Part shown: one piece after another, positions 45,407 through 53,133 of the stretch
How positions within the stretch are numbered: the stretch's first letter is position 1
Layout: every line of letters begins with the position of its first letter
DNA from: Lentisphaerota bacterium
GTDB lineage: Bacteria > Verrucomicrobiota > Kiritimatiellia > UBA8416 > JAIOPI01
Assembly (NCBI GenBank): GCA_021413965.1
Contig: JAIOPI010000023.1
Span: 56,000-119,999, forward strand
Direction of reading: 5' to 3'
DNA length: 64,000 nt
The notes under the pieces: model-generated
The model's input: the letters and a program-made list of their open reading frames with translations, nothing else
Databases searched by the model: none
What the model was told of the DNA's origin: nothing
Position numbers and translations under genes: made by a program

Positions 45407-46672
45407 TCACGGCTGCCAGGCGGTCTCGAATTCCTGGCGGACGATGGCGACCCAGCGGGCGAGGCGGGTGGAGTCGCCCTGCAGCGTTTCGATGTCCTTC
45501 AGGTTGATATGCATGCGCGTGCCGGCGAGGGTGCGGAGGCCCTGCTGGAGGAGGCGCCGGAGTTGCGGCTCGTTCCAGTCGGTGCAGACCATGTCGGCGG
45601 GGCTGGGGCGCCACGAGATGGCGTAGTCGCGTCCGATCTGTTCGGCGCAGGCGGCGACGTTGGCGCTGGGGGTCACGGCGATGCTGCGGAGGTTGGGGAT
45701 CTGGCGCAGGATATGGATTTTGCGGGTGAGGTTTTCGCAGCAGCCATAGTGCACGAGGCCGAACGGCGCGAGGAGCGGGATCTGGTGGCGCAGCAGGAAT
45801 TCCTCGTGGAACTCGGGGGACACGAGGGTGAACTCCTGGGCGGCGGCCATGCCCCAGAGGTCCTGGCGCCGGCGGGGGCCGGAGTTCGGGCGCGGGCGTT
45901 CGAGTTCCTGGGCGTAGGTGACGGACTGGTTGAATTGCGAGGTGAGGCTGTAGTCGCCGGCGGCCTCGGCCTGTTCCTGGTTGGCGAGGATGCCGGCGCT
46001 CAGAAACCCGATGAGGTGGAGCAGTTCATCCGGGGATTCGTAGAGGTCATACATGACCTGCTCCATCCCGCGCAGGGCGCCGAGGGTGGTGGAGATGTCG
46101 GACGCGAGCCCCATGAACAGGGAACCGCGCTGCACATCGATGGGGAGAATCGAGCCGACGGCCTCATGCAGGCGCGCGGCACGGCGCTCGAGCTCCGCTT
46201 CGTCAATCAGGTGCGGCGGGGGCGAGAGTGAGGCGACATCGGACCAGTTCCGAATGGGCGGGACGTCCTTGTAGGCGCCGCCTTCGTTCTCGGGGCGGAT
46301 GACTTCGTACTGGATGCCCCAGGGTTCGCCGTACTTGCCGGTGGCTGTGCGATAGACGGGCGGCTGGACGATCCACGGCTCGAGGATGAAGTCATCGCCG
46401 ACGGTGTGGTGGAACAGTTTGAGGCGCAGGTCGCGCTCGTGGTCGCGCAGGAAGGGGTCTCGGCATTGCAGCTGGTGGTCGCCGAACTGTTCGCGGCACC
46501 AGACATTCCACATGCCGAAGAGGGCGATGATGGGCGGGCGGGGCGTGGGCTTCAGGCTGAAATGTGCGGCCCAGAGTTGCCGTCGTTCTTCCTGAACGGG
46601 CAGGGAGGCCAGCTCGGCGTATTGGCGGGCGAGGTCGCCGAGGATGCGGTGGTCGTGAGCGGTGTTATCCAT
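45407..46672 (-). CDS. Uroporphyrinogen decarboxylase (URO-D)-like protein
   Basis: 421 aa. TIM-barrel of the URO-D superfamily; the methyltransferase-related side branch common in PVC bacteria fits (LLAPFGLVHYGCCENL, with a Cys pair; SIAVTPSANV). Not a heme-pathway enzyme by sequence style, so probably a corrinoid-dependent methyltransferase or demethylase of unknown substrate. Confidence 0.78.
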   Translation of the reverse strand: MDNTAHDHRILGDLARQYAELASLPVQEERRQLWAAHFSLKPTPRPPIIALFGMWNVWCREQFGDHQLQCRDPFLRDHERDLRLKLFHHTVGDDFILEPWIVQPPVYRTATGKYGEPWGIQYEVIRPENEGGAYKDVPPIRNWSDVASLSPPPHLIDEAELERRAARLHEAVGSILPIDVQRGSLFMGLASDISTTLGALRGMEQVMYDLYESPDELLHLIGFLSAGILANQEQAEAAGDYSLTSQFNQSVTYAQELERPRPNSGPRRRQDLWGMAAAQEFTLVSPEFHEEFLLRHQIPLLAPFGLVHYGCCENLTRKIHILRQIPNLRSIAVTPSANVAACAEQIGRDYAISWRPSPADMVCTDWNEPQLRRLLQQGLRTLAGTRMHINLKDIETLQGDSTRLARWVAIVRQEFETAWQP

Positions 46673-46716
46673 GACGTGTCATTTCCGTGGTCTGTTGCTG
46701 GAGCCCTTGACGGGAG

Positions 46717-46742
46717 CCCGCGCCCGGAGGTCGCGGGCCACC
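46717..46742. repeat. 26-bp palindromic dispersed repeat, copy 1
   Basis: Identical 26-base sequence to 55278-55303; inner 23 bases recur inverted at 53070-53092. It forms a stem GCCCGCG/CGCGGGC with a nine-base loop (46716-46738). Intergenic, upstream of the URO-D-like gene. Confidence 0.8.
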
Positions 46743-46954
46743 GTGGATGTGCGCCGGGGGCTTGCGGGCCCGCTCGCCTATGGGGAAAAAGGATAGCGGC
46801 AGAGAGGCCGGCTTGTCCAGCGGCGTGCGGCGGCTGAGCGGTGGACTTTGGCTGTAAAGTGTGCTGGAATGCGTTCGCTGTGTGGGGGTGGTCGACGGGA
46901 TGCACACCACGGTTGCTTCGTTAACGCGTGTTGGCAGGGGGGATCGAGCCAGGC

Positions 46955-48334
46955 ATGAGCATTACGATCAATTCGTCCATCGGGCCGCGCGACCTTCAGC
47001 CCAAGATCAAGCGCCTGTGGGCGCTGTCGGGCGCGAAGCTGGCGAGCATGGAGCGGGAGTACGACCGGGCGAAGGGCTCGCCGGTGTTTACGATCGAGGG
47101 GCGCTACACGTCGCGGGGCTGGACGGAGTGGACGCAGGGGTTTGAATACGGGTCGCGCCTGCTGCAGTTCGACGCCACGGGCGAGCGCGCCTTTCTGGAT
47201 AGCGGCGTGCGGGACACGGTTGGGCAGATGGCCTCGCACGTGACGCACTTCGGCGTACACGATCACGGGTTCAACAACGTCAGCACGTACGGCAATCTGC
47301 TGCGGCTGGTGCGGGAGGGGCGGGTGCCCGACGACGCCTGGTGCCGGCATTTCTGCGAGCTGGCGCTGAAGGCCTCGGGGGCGGTGCAGGCGCGGCGCTG
47401 GACGCCGATCCGGGGCGGGGGCGGCTACATCTACTCCTTCAACGGACCGCATTCGCTGTTTGCCGATACGATCCGGTCCCTGCGCGCGCTGGGCATGGCG
47501 CACCAGCTGGGCCACCGGCTGATGGGCGAGAACGACGTGTCCGTCTCGCTGCTGGACCGGCTGGTGCAGCACGCGCACACGACGGCGCACGTGGCGGTTT
47601 ACTACGGCGAGGGGCGCGACGCGTACGATCTGCGCGGCCGCGTGGCGCACGAGAGCATCTTCAACACGAACGACGGTGCGTATCGCTGCCCGAATTCGCA
47701 GCAGGGCTATGCGCCGTTCAGCACGTGGACGCGGGGGCTGGCGTGGATCATGCTGGGCTATGCGGAGCAGCTGCCGTTCCTGGCCGCGCGGCCGGAGGCG
47801 GAGTTCGCGCCGCATGGCGGGCGCGCGGCAGTGCTGTCGTGGATGCTCAAGGCGGCGACGGCGTCATGCGATTTCTACCTGGCGCACACGCCGACGGATG
47901 GGGTGCCCTACTGGGACACGGGGGCGCCGGAGCTGCATCGGCTGGGTGCGTATCTCGAGCGTCCGGCGGATCCCTTCAACGACCATGAGCCGGTGGACAG
48001 TTCGGCGGCGGCGATTGCGGCGCAGGGGCTGCTGCGGCTGGGCCAGTATCTGCGCGGCGCGGGTGAGGCGACGCAGGGCGACCGCTACTGGCAGGCGGGG
48101 CTGACGGTGCTCAACACGATTCTCGACGAGCCTTATCTCAGCACGGGGGCCGGCCACCAGGGGCTGATCCTGCACTCGGTTTATCACCGGCCCAACGGAT
48201 GGGATCATGTGCCGGCCGGCCGGCGCGTGCCGAGCGGCGAGTCGTGCATGTGGGGTGATTACCACGCGCGCGAAGCGGCGCTGTACGTGCAGCGCGTGGC
48301 GGAAGGGAAGCCGGAGTTGACGTGGTATTTGTAG
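46955..48334 (+). CDS. GH88-like unsaturated glucuronyl hydrolase
   Basis: 459 aa from the ATG at 46955. An (alpha/alpha)6 barrel of the GH88 type: FGVHDHGFNNVSTYGN holds the Asp/His seen in the family, TRGLAWIMLGYAEQLPFL and the terminal GESCMWGDYHAREAAL are GH88 hallmarks. It would hydrolyse unsaturated uronyl ends left by polysaccharide lyases. No signal peptide. First gene of a cupin, oxidoreductase and SDR set. Confidence 0.82.
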   Translation: MSITINSSIGPRDLQPKIKRLWALSGAKLASMEREYDRAKGSPVFTIEGRYTSRGWTEWTQGFEYGSRLLQFDATGERAFLDSGVRDTVGQMASHVTHFGVHDHGFNNVSTYGNLLRLVREGRVPDDAWCRHFCELALKASGAVQARRWTPIRGGGGYIYSFNGPHSLFADTIRSLRALGMAHQLGHRLMGENDVSVSLLDRLVQHAHTTAHVAVYYGEGRDAYDLRGRVAHESIFNTNDGAYRCPNSQQGYAPFSTWTRGLAWIMLGYAEQLPFLAARPEAEFAPHGGRAAVLSWMLKAATASCDFYLAHTPTDGVPYWDTGAPELHRLGAYLERPADPFNDHEPVDSSAAAIAAQGLLRLGQYLRGAGEATQGDRYWQAGLTVLNTILDEPYLSTGAGHQGLILHSVYHRPNGWDHVPAGRRVPSGESCMWGDYHAREAALYVQRVAEGKPELTWYL

Positions 48335-48391
48335 GGCAGGTGATCGGTGGTCGGTGTTCTGTGACGGAGACCCACCCCGGCCTGGCGGCCA

Positions 48392-48408
48392 CCCCTCCGG
48401 GGGAGGGG
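48392..48408. repeat. Palindromic hairpin CCCCTCC/GGAGGGG
   Basis: 7-bp perfect stem with a three-base loop in the spacer between the GH88 and cupin genes, next to another hairpin at 48441-48457. Confidence 0.7.
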
Positions 48409-48440
48409 ATCGAGAGAAGGCGGGGATTGGCGATTGGGGA

Positions 48441-48457
48441 CCGGCCGGGACGGCCGG
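48441..48457. repeat. REP-like hairpin CCGGCCG/CGGCCGG
   Basis: 7-bp stem, GGA loop. Similar inverted CGG/CCG hairpins followed by CTCCA lie at 48991-49016 and 51660-51676. Confidence 0.7.
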
Positions 48458-48501
48458 CTCCAGTTCGGGCAGGGGGCGGTGGGGAAGATGGGAGCATAGC
48501 G

Positions 48502-48951
48502 ATGATTGTTGCGGATTTGGGGGAGATCAAGGGGCGGACGTATCCGGCGCGGCGGCGGACGCAGAACGTGGTGGGGGGCATGTCGCCCATCCAGGCCACG
48601 AACTTTGCGATGGGGTATGTGACGCTGGAGCCGCGCGGCGGCCAAGTGCCCTGGCACAACCAGGAGCAGGAGGAAGTCTACTTCGTGGTCGAAGGCCACG
48701 GCGAGATGTGCCTGGGCGAGGAGCGGCGCGAGGTGCACGGCGGGCAGGCGGTGTATATTCCGTCGGGCGTCTTTCACCAGATGACCAACATCGGGGACAA
48801 GCCGCTGATCATGTTGTATTGCTACGGCCCGGCCGGGGACGTGGCGCACTGGAAGCAGGAATTGAGCGGCACGCTGCCGAAGGCCGGCCGGGATGTGCCC
48901 GCGCTGCCGGCGGGCGCGCAGCCGCAGTGCACGGAAGCGCCGCGGGCGTAG
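48502..48951 (+). CDS. Cupin domain protein (KdgF-like candidate)
   Basis: 149 aa from the ATG at 48502, with GGGAG 7 bases upstream. One cupin barrel: motif 1 WHNQEQEEVYFVVEGHGE and motif 2 GQAVYIPSGVFHQMTN. The usual second His of motif 1 is replaced by Gln. Its place after a GH88 enzyme suggests a KdgF-type uronate ring-opening role; that is inference. Confidence 0.78.
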   Translation: MIVADLGEIKGRTYPARRRTQNVVGGMSPIQATNFAMGYVTLEPRGGQVPWHNQEQEEVYFVVEGHGEMCLGEERREVHGGQAVYIPSGVFHQMTNIGDKPLIMLYCYGPAGDVAHWKQELSGTLPKAGRDVPALPAGAQPQCTEAPRA

Positions 48952-48990
48952 CGTCGGTAGTCATTGGTCATGGGGAACAGAAACGGGTTC

Positions 48991-49016
48991 GGAGAACGGC
49001 GGGGACCGCCGTCTCC
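48991..49016. repeat. REP-like hairpin upstream of the oxidoreductase gene
   Basis: GGAGA(A)CGGCGG pairs with CCGCCGTCTCC around a GGA loop with one bulged A. Same style as 48441-48457 and 51660-51676. Confidence 0.65.
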
Positions 49017-49067
49017 ACGGACTGGACCGGCCGGTAGGTGCGGAAAGCAGGCGGGGAGAAACACACT

Positions 49068-50225
49068 ATGGCGTCGGAGAAGATTCACCGGGTTGGCATT
49101 ATCATGAACGGGGTGACGGGGCGCATGGGGATGAATCAGCACCTCATGCGGTCAATCGTGCCGATCATCAAGCAGGGCGGCGTCAAGATTGGCCCGGACG
49201 AGACGATCATGCCGGACCCGATTTTGGTCGGGCGCAACCCGGAGAAGCTGGCCAAGATTGCCAAGGATTCCGGCGTGACGGCCTGGACGACGGACCTGGA
49301 CAAGGTGCTGGCGGATCCGGCGTACCCGGTGTACTTCGATGCGCAGACCACCGACCGGCGCGTGCCGTCCGTGTCGCTCGCGATCAAGGCCGGCAAGCAC
49401 GTGTATTGCGAGAAGCCGCCGGCGACGACGACGGCGGAGGCGATCGGGCTGTATCACCAGGCGCAGGCGGCGGGCGTGAAGAACGGGGTTGTGCAGGACA
49501 AGCTCTGGCTGCCGGGGCTGCTGAAGCTCAAGAGCCTGAAGGACGCGGGGTTTTTCGGGCGCATCCTGTCGGTGCGAGGCGAGTTCGGCTACTGGGTGTT
49601 CGAGGGGGATCGCAAGCCGGCGCAGCGCCCGTCGTGGAACTACCGGAAAGAGGACGGCGGCGGGATCATCATCGACATGCTGTGCCACTGGCGCTACGTG
49701 CTGGACAACCTGTTCGGCGCGGTGCAGTCGGTTTCGTGCCTCGGGGCGACGCACGTGCCGACGCGCTGGGACGAGAAGAACCAGCCTTACGCCTGCACGG
49801 CGGATGACTCGGCCTACGCGACCTTCCAGCTGGAGGGGAACATCGTGGCGCACTTCAATTCGTCGTGGACGGTACGGGTGCGGCGCGACGACCTGCTGAC
49901 GATGCAGGTGGACGGGACGGAAGGGAGCGCGGTGGCGGGGCTGCGCAAGTGCTACAAGCAATCGTACGCGGACACGCCGCGGCCGGTATGGAATCCGGAC
50001 ATCGACAGCCCGCTGAACTTCTTCGATGGGTGGGAGGAAGTGAAGGGCGGCGAGTACGACAACGCGTTCAAGGTGCAGTGGGAGCTATACCTGCGCCACA
50101 TCGTGAAGAACGAGCCGTTCCGGTGGTCGCTGCTGGAGGGGGCGAAGGGCGTGCAGCTGGCGGAGCTGGGGATTGCGTCCTGGGAGAAGCGCGCCTGGGT
50201 GGACGTGCCGGCCCTGAAGGCCTGA
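49068..50225 (+). CDS. Gfo/Idh/MocA family oxidoreductase
   Basis: 385 aa from the ATG at 49068 with GGGGAGA about 9 bases upstream (ATG at 49038 also in frame). Rossmann start RVGIIMNGVTGRMGMNQH, then AIKAGKHVYCEKPPATTTAEA, the conserved EKP motif; GGGIIIDMLCHWRYVLDNLFG carries the D-x3-H site. NAD(P)-dependent sugar or sugar-acid dehydrogenase, fitting an uronate route. Confidence 0.9.
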   Translation: MASEKIHRVGIIMNGVTGRMGMNQHLMRSIVPIIKQGGVKIGPDETIMPDPILVGRNPEKLAKIAKDSGVTAWTTDLDKVLADPAYPVYFDAQTTDRRVPSVSLAIKAGKHVYCEKPPATTTAEAIGLYHQAQAAGVKNGVVQDKLWLPGLLKLKSLKDAGFFGRILSVRGEFGYWVFEGDRKPAQRPSWNYRKEDGGGIIIDMLCHWRYVLDNLFGAVQSVSCLGATHVPTRWDEKNQPYACTADDSAYATFQLEGNIVAHFNSSWTVRVRRDDLLTMQVDGTEGSAVAGLRKCYKQSYADTPRPVWNPDIDSPLNFFDGWEEVKGGEYDNAFKVQWELYLRHIVKNEPFRWSLLEGAKGVQLAELGIASWEKRAWVDVPALKA

Positions 50226-50252
50226 GGAGGGGGAGGGGGCGGGGCGGAGATT

Positions 50253-50284
50253 TCACGCAGAGACGCAGAGATCGCCGAGAGATG
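50253..50284 (+). repeat. Left inverted repeat of the GxxExxY cassette
   Basis: 32 bases built on CGCAGAG units. The reverse complement of 50793-50822 matches it, with 17 of the first 18 bases identical. Confidence 0.8.
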
Positions 50285-50295
50285 CAGAATGCCGT

Positions 50296-50324
50296 CCCTG
50301 AGCCGTTCAAAGAACGGCTCAGGG
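50296..50324. repeat. 13-bp perfect hairpin, cassette left
   Basis: CCCTGAGCCGTTC and its exact reverse complement separated by AAA, ending 6 bases before the GxxExxY ATG. Could hide the ribosome site or act as a recombination or termination signal. Confidence 0.8.
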
Positions 50325-50330
50325 CTGGAC

Positions 50331-50741
50331 ATGGAAGGGATACGAGAGGTGAATGACTTGGAGAACCTGAATGCATTGACATCCGCAGCGATTGGCGCGG
50401 CCATTGAAGTTCATCGGGAAATGGGGCCCGGACTTCTGGAATCCATCTATCAGCAATGCTTGGTGATGGAGTTGCGAGAGCGTAGGTTTTCGGCAGTCGC
50501 AGAAATGCCGGTGGCGGTCTCGTATAAGGGAAGGTCGCTGGACGGAATAGCCTTTCGAATGGATGTCCTTTTGGAAGATGCTGTGATCGTTGAGTGCAAG
50601 TCGGTGGAAGTCATCAAACCGGTACATTCAAAACAACTGTTAAGTTATCTGCGCCTTACCGGGCGCCGCCTGGGACTGCTGATTAACTTCAACGAAGAGT
50701 TGCTCAAGGATGGGATCACACGCGTGGCCAATGGTGTTTAG
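50331..50741 (+). CDS. GxxExxY family protein
   Basis: 136 aa from the ATG at 50331 (ATG at 50289 in frame runs through the hairpin). Contains GPGLLESIYQ (the GxxExxY motif), IAFRMDVLLEDAVIVECKSVE (PD-(D/E)xK-like D...E-x-K) and LTGRRLGLLINFNEELLKDGITR. Suspected nuclease-like fold; function unproven. Base composition is lower in GC than neighbours, a sign of transfer. Confidence 0.88.
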   Translation: MEGIREVNDLENLNALTSAAIGAAIEVHREMGPGLLESIYQQCLVMELRERRFSAVAEMPVAVSYKGRSLDGIAFRMDVLLEDAVIVECKSVEVIKPVHSKQLLSYLRLTGRRLGLLINFNEELLKDGITRVANGV

Positions 50742-50751
50742 GATCATGGCA

Positions 50752-50784
50752 CGCGCAGATCCGTTCACTAAACGGATCTGTGCG
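50752..50784. repeat. 14-bp hairpin, cassette right
   Basis: Starts CGCGCAGATCCGTT, loop CACTA, then the complement with one G-T wobble. Lies 11 bases after the GxxExxY stop and mirrors the left hairpin, but with a different stem sequence. It lacks a T-tract. Confidence 0.8.
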
Positions 50785-50792
50785 TCATGAAT

Positions 50793-50822
50793 CATCTCTG
50801 CGGGCTCTGCGACTCTGCGTGA
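50793..50822 (-). repeat. Right inverted repeat of the GxxExxY cassette
   Basis: Inverted counterpart of 50253-50284, 30 bases long, ending 29 bases before the SDR start codon. Confidence 0.8.
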
Positions 50823-50851
50823 CATTCCGAAACATTTGTTGAGGGCGTACT

Positions 50852-51622
50852 ATGAAACGAGTGGCGTTGGTTACGGGGGGGGGGCGGGGGATCGGGTTTG
50901 GGGTGGCGGAGCGGCTGGCGCGGGACGGGTTTGACATTGCGTTCAGCGGGGTGCGGGCTCCGGAGCTGGTGCAGGAGGCGGTGGCGGCACTGCGGGCACA
51001 TGGGAGCGAGGTGCTCTACTGCCAGGCCGACGTCAGCGAGGCCTCGGCGCGGCAGCGGCTGGTGGACGCCGTGCGCGAGCACTTCGGCCGGCTGCATGTG
51101 CTCGTCAACAATGCGGGCATCGCGCCGCCGGTGCGGGCGGATATCCTGGACGCCGGCGAGGAGAGCTACGACATCGTCATGCGGACGAACCTCAAGGGGC
51201 CGTATTTTCTGACCCAGGCGGTGGCGCGCTGGCTGGTGGACCAGAAGCGTCAGGACGCGGCGTTTCAAGGCTGCATCATCAACGTTTCCTCGGTGTCCGC
51301 GACGGTGGCGTCGGTCAACCGCGGCGAGTACTGCCTGTCCAAGGCCGGCGTCAGCATGGCCACGCAGCTGTGGGCGGCGCGGCTGGGCGAGTTCGATCTG
51401 CCCGTCTATGAAGTCAGGCCGGGGGTGATCAAGACGGACATGACCGCGGGCGTGACGTCGAAGTACGACAAGCTGATCGCGCAGGGCCTGCTGGTGCAGA
51501 GCCGCTGGGGGAGCCCGGAGGATGTTGGCAAGGCGGTGGCGATGCTGGCGCGCGGGGACATGCCGTACTCGACCGGGCAGGTGATCCTGGTCGACGGCGG
51601 GCTGACGCTGCCGCGGTTGTGA
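50852..51622 (+). CDS. Short-chain dehydrogenase/reductase
   Basis: 256 aa. TGGGRGIG (residues 8-15) binds NAD(P); NNAG and NVSSVSA with YCLSK supply the Asn, Ser, Tyr and Lys of the active site. The closing VDGGLTLPRL is typical. Resembles 3-oxoacyl-reductase-like SDRs that reduce sugar acids; with GH88, cupin and MocA-type genes it may reduce an uronate intermediate. Confidence 0.92.
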   Translation: MKRVALVTGGGRGIGFGVAERLARDGFDIAFSGVRAPELVQEAVAALRAHGSEVLYCQADVSEASARQRLVDAVREHFGRLHVLVNNAGIAPPVRADILDAGEESYDIVMRTNLKGPYFLTQAVARWLVDQKRQDAAFQGCIINVSSVSATVASVNRGEYCLSKAGVSMATQLWAARLGEFDLPVYEVRPGVIKTDMTAGVTSKYDKLIAQGLLVQSRWGSPEDVGKAVAMLARGDMPYSTGQVILVDGGLTLPRL

Positions 51623-51630
51623 GGCGAGCG

Positions 51631-51676
51631 CGGCGGCAGGCGGACCGGCGGCAGGCGGACCGGCGGAGACCGCCGG
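51631..51676. repeat. 15-bp tandem repeat ending in a REP-like hairpin
   Basis: CGGCGGCAGGCGGAC occurs twice in tandem (51631-51660) and a third partial unit enters the hairpin CCGGCGG/CCGCCGG (51660-51676, loop AGA) followed by CTCCAG. Confidence 0.7.
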
Positions 51677-51692
51677 CTCCAGGGGGGGCGCG

Positions 51693-52895
51693 TTAGCGGG
51701 CGATGATGGTGAGGCCTGCGGGGGTGGCGCCCGGGATGAGGGTGCCGAATTCGTAGGCTCCCATGTCGTAGGCGGAGCCGTAGGGGCGCGTGCCGCCGTC
51801 GAGGTCGGTCGTGACTTCGGCGATCGTGCCGCCGGAGTTGATGCAGGTGCTGCCGGTCTTCAGGCGGAAGTTCTGGGCATCGGCATTGACGAAGAGCGGA
51901 TCATCGTTGAGGACGTGCGTGCCGGTTCCCTGTCCGGCCGGCGGGGTGTAGCCGCCGTTCACATCCGAGTCGGTCACGTTCACGATGGGTTGCGCGTTGC
52001 TGGATTCAATCTTCACGAAGATCCCGCCGCCATTGGCCCCGCTGTCCCAGAAGATGCTGTTGTAGATATCGGGATCCGCGTCGTTGGAGGCGTAGATGGC
52101 GGCGCCGCCATTGCTGCTGTTTCCGTAGAACGTGCAATTCAGGATGCGCTGACCGCAATGGTAAAGCGCCATCGCACCGCCGGCATCGCTGCAGGCGTTG
52201 TTATAGAACAGACAATTCATGAAGGTTGGCCCCTGCGAGGTGCCTTTCCAGGGGCGGCCATAGACCTGCACGGCGCCGCCGCGGTGGCTGGAGATGCTGT
52301 TCAGGAAGATGCAGCGGTCGAAGAGGGACAGGCTCTCGCAGTGAATGGCCGCGCCCTCATACCCCTGATTATCGTCGAAGACACAATGGCGGACGGTGAT
52401 TGGGGTGGTGACGTTGAGTCCCCCGCCTTGCAGATTGGTATTGCGGGCCTTGGTCAGGCGGAAGCCGTCGAGCACGGCGCCGTCGGCGGCGTTGGCGAGG
52501 ACGATGCGCTGGGCGTTATCGGCGTCGTTGCCAGGGATGCCGATGTCGGCGCTCAGCACGGAGAGTATGTTGGTGCCGGGGCGGCGTGAGGCGGTGTCGG
52601 ACTCCGAGCCGAGGAAGCCACCGTACAGGGCGACGTTGGCCTTGAGGGTGAACACGGAACCGACGGTGGTCCCGGGGTAATAGGTGCCGCTCGCGACCCA
52701 GATCTGGTCGCCGGAGACGGCGGCGGCGATGGCGGTCTGGAGGTTGGTGTAGGCGTCCACCCAGTTGAGGCCGGAGCCGGCCCCGGCGGCGCTGGCATTC
52801 ACGTAGCGGACGGTTTGCGCCCACGTCGCGAGGGGGCTGAGGATGGCGACGATGGCGACGCAGAGGCGGAGGCTCCAGACGTATCGTGCTTGCAT
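51693..52895 (-). CDS. Secreted beta-helix protein (choice-of-anchor Q type)
   Basis: 400 aa from the ATG at 52895 (ATG at 52907 possible). Signal peptide then RYVNASAAGAGSGLNWVDAYTNLQTAI, the opening of right-handed beta-helix choice-of-anchor Q proteins. Repeated short rungs (RHCVFDDNQGYEGAAIHC; MNCLFYNNACSDAGGAMAL) and the closing DLDGGTRPYGSAYDMGAYEFG follow. It ends AGLTIIAR. Same module as in the giant protein at 56605-61758. Confidence 0.85.
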   Translation of the reverse strand: MQARYVWSLRLCVAIVAILSPLATWAQTVRYVNASAAGAGSGLNWVDAYTNLQTAIAAAVSGDQIWVASGTYYPGTTVGSVFTLKANVALYGGFLGSESDTASRRPGTNILSVLSADIGIPGNDADNAQRIVLANAADGAVLDGFRLTKARNTNLQGGGLNVTTPITVRHCVFDDNQGYEGAAIHCESLSLFDRCIFLNSISSHRGGAVQVYGRPWKGTSQGPTFMNCLFYNNACSDAGGAMALYHCGQRILNCTFYGNSSNGGAAIYASNDADPDIYNSIFWDSGANGGGIFVKIESSNAQPIVNVTDSDVNGGYTPPAGQGTGTHVLNDDPLFVNADAQNFRLKTGSTCINSGGTIAEVTTDLDGGTRPYGSAYDMGAYEFGTLIPGATPAGLTIIAR

Positions 52896-53069
52896 AAAAA
52901 ATCCCATCCCAATCTTCAGCTATCTCCCGGCAAGTAGTATGACCCTGATTGAATGTTTTTGCACGCAAAGAATGATGCCGCCGCGAAATCACGTGGTGCG
53001 CGCCAGTCCGCCGAGGTGCCGAGGAGGAGGAACCGGCGGTCGGCGCCCACCTTCGGAAATCGTCTGCAG

Positions 53070-53092
53070 GGTGGCCCGCGACCTCCGGGCGC
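53070..53092. repeat. Palindromic dispersed repeat, inverted partial copy
   Basis: 23 bases identical to the reverse complement of part of 46717-46742 and 55278-55303. Lies in the intergenic stretch between the beta-helix and LamG genes. Confidence 0.75.
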
Positions 53093-53133
53093 AAGGCGAT
53101 TCCCAATGTCAGGGGAACTTGCGACGCACGGCA

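Larger units (their letters stand above)
50253..50822. mobile_element. Repeat-bounded GxxExxY cassette
   Basis: A 570-bp unit: outer inverted repeats, inner hairpins (50296-50324 and 50752-50784) and one GxxExxY gene. It sits between the oxidoreductase and SDR genes, which otherwise would be neighbours in one operon. Mobility is inferred, since no recombinase is inside. Confidence 0.5.

Noticed and set aside
50253..50284. CGCAGAG units as a small CRISPR-like array
   Set aside because: The units are adjacent without spacers and form part of an inverted repeat.
52908..53133. Possible small gene between the beta-helix and LamG genes
   Set aside because: Only the dispersed repeat is identifiable; no credible coding frame.
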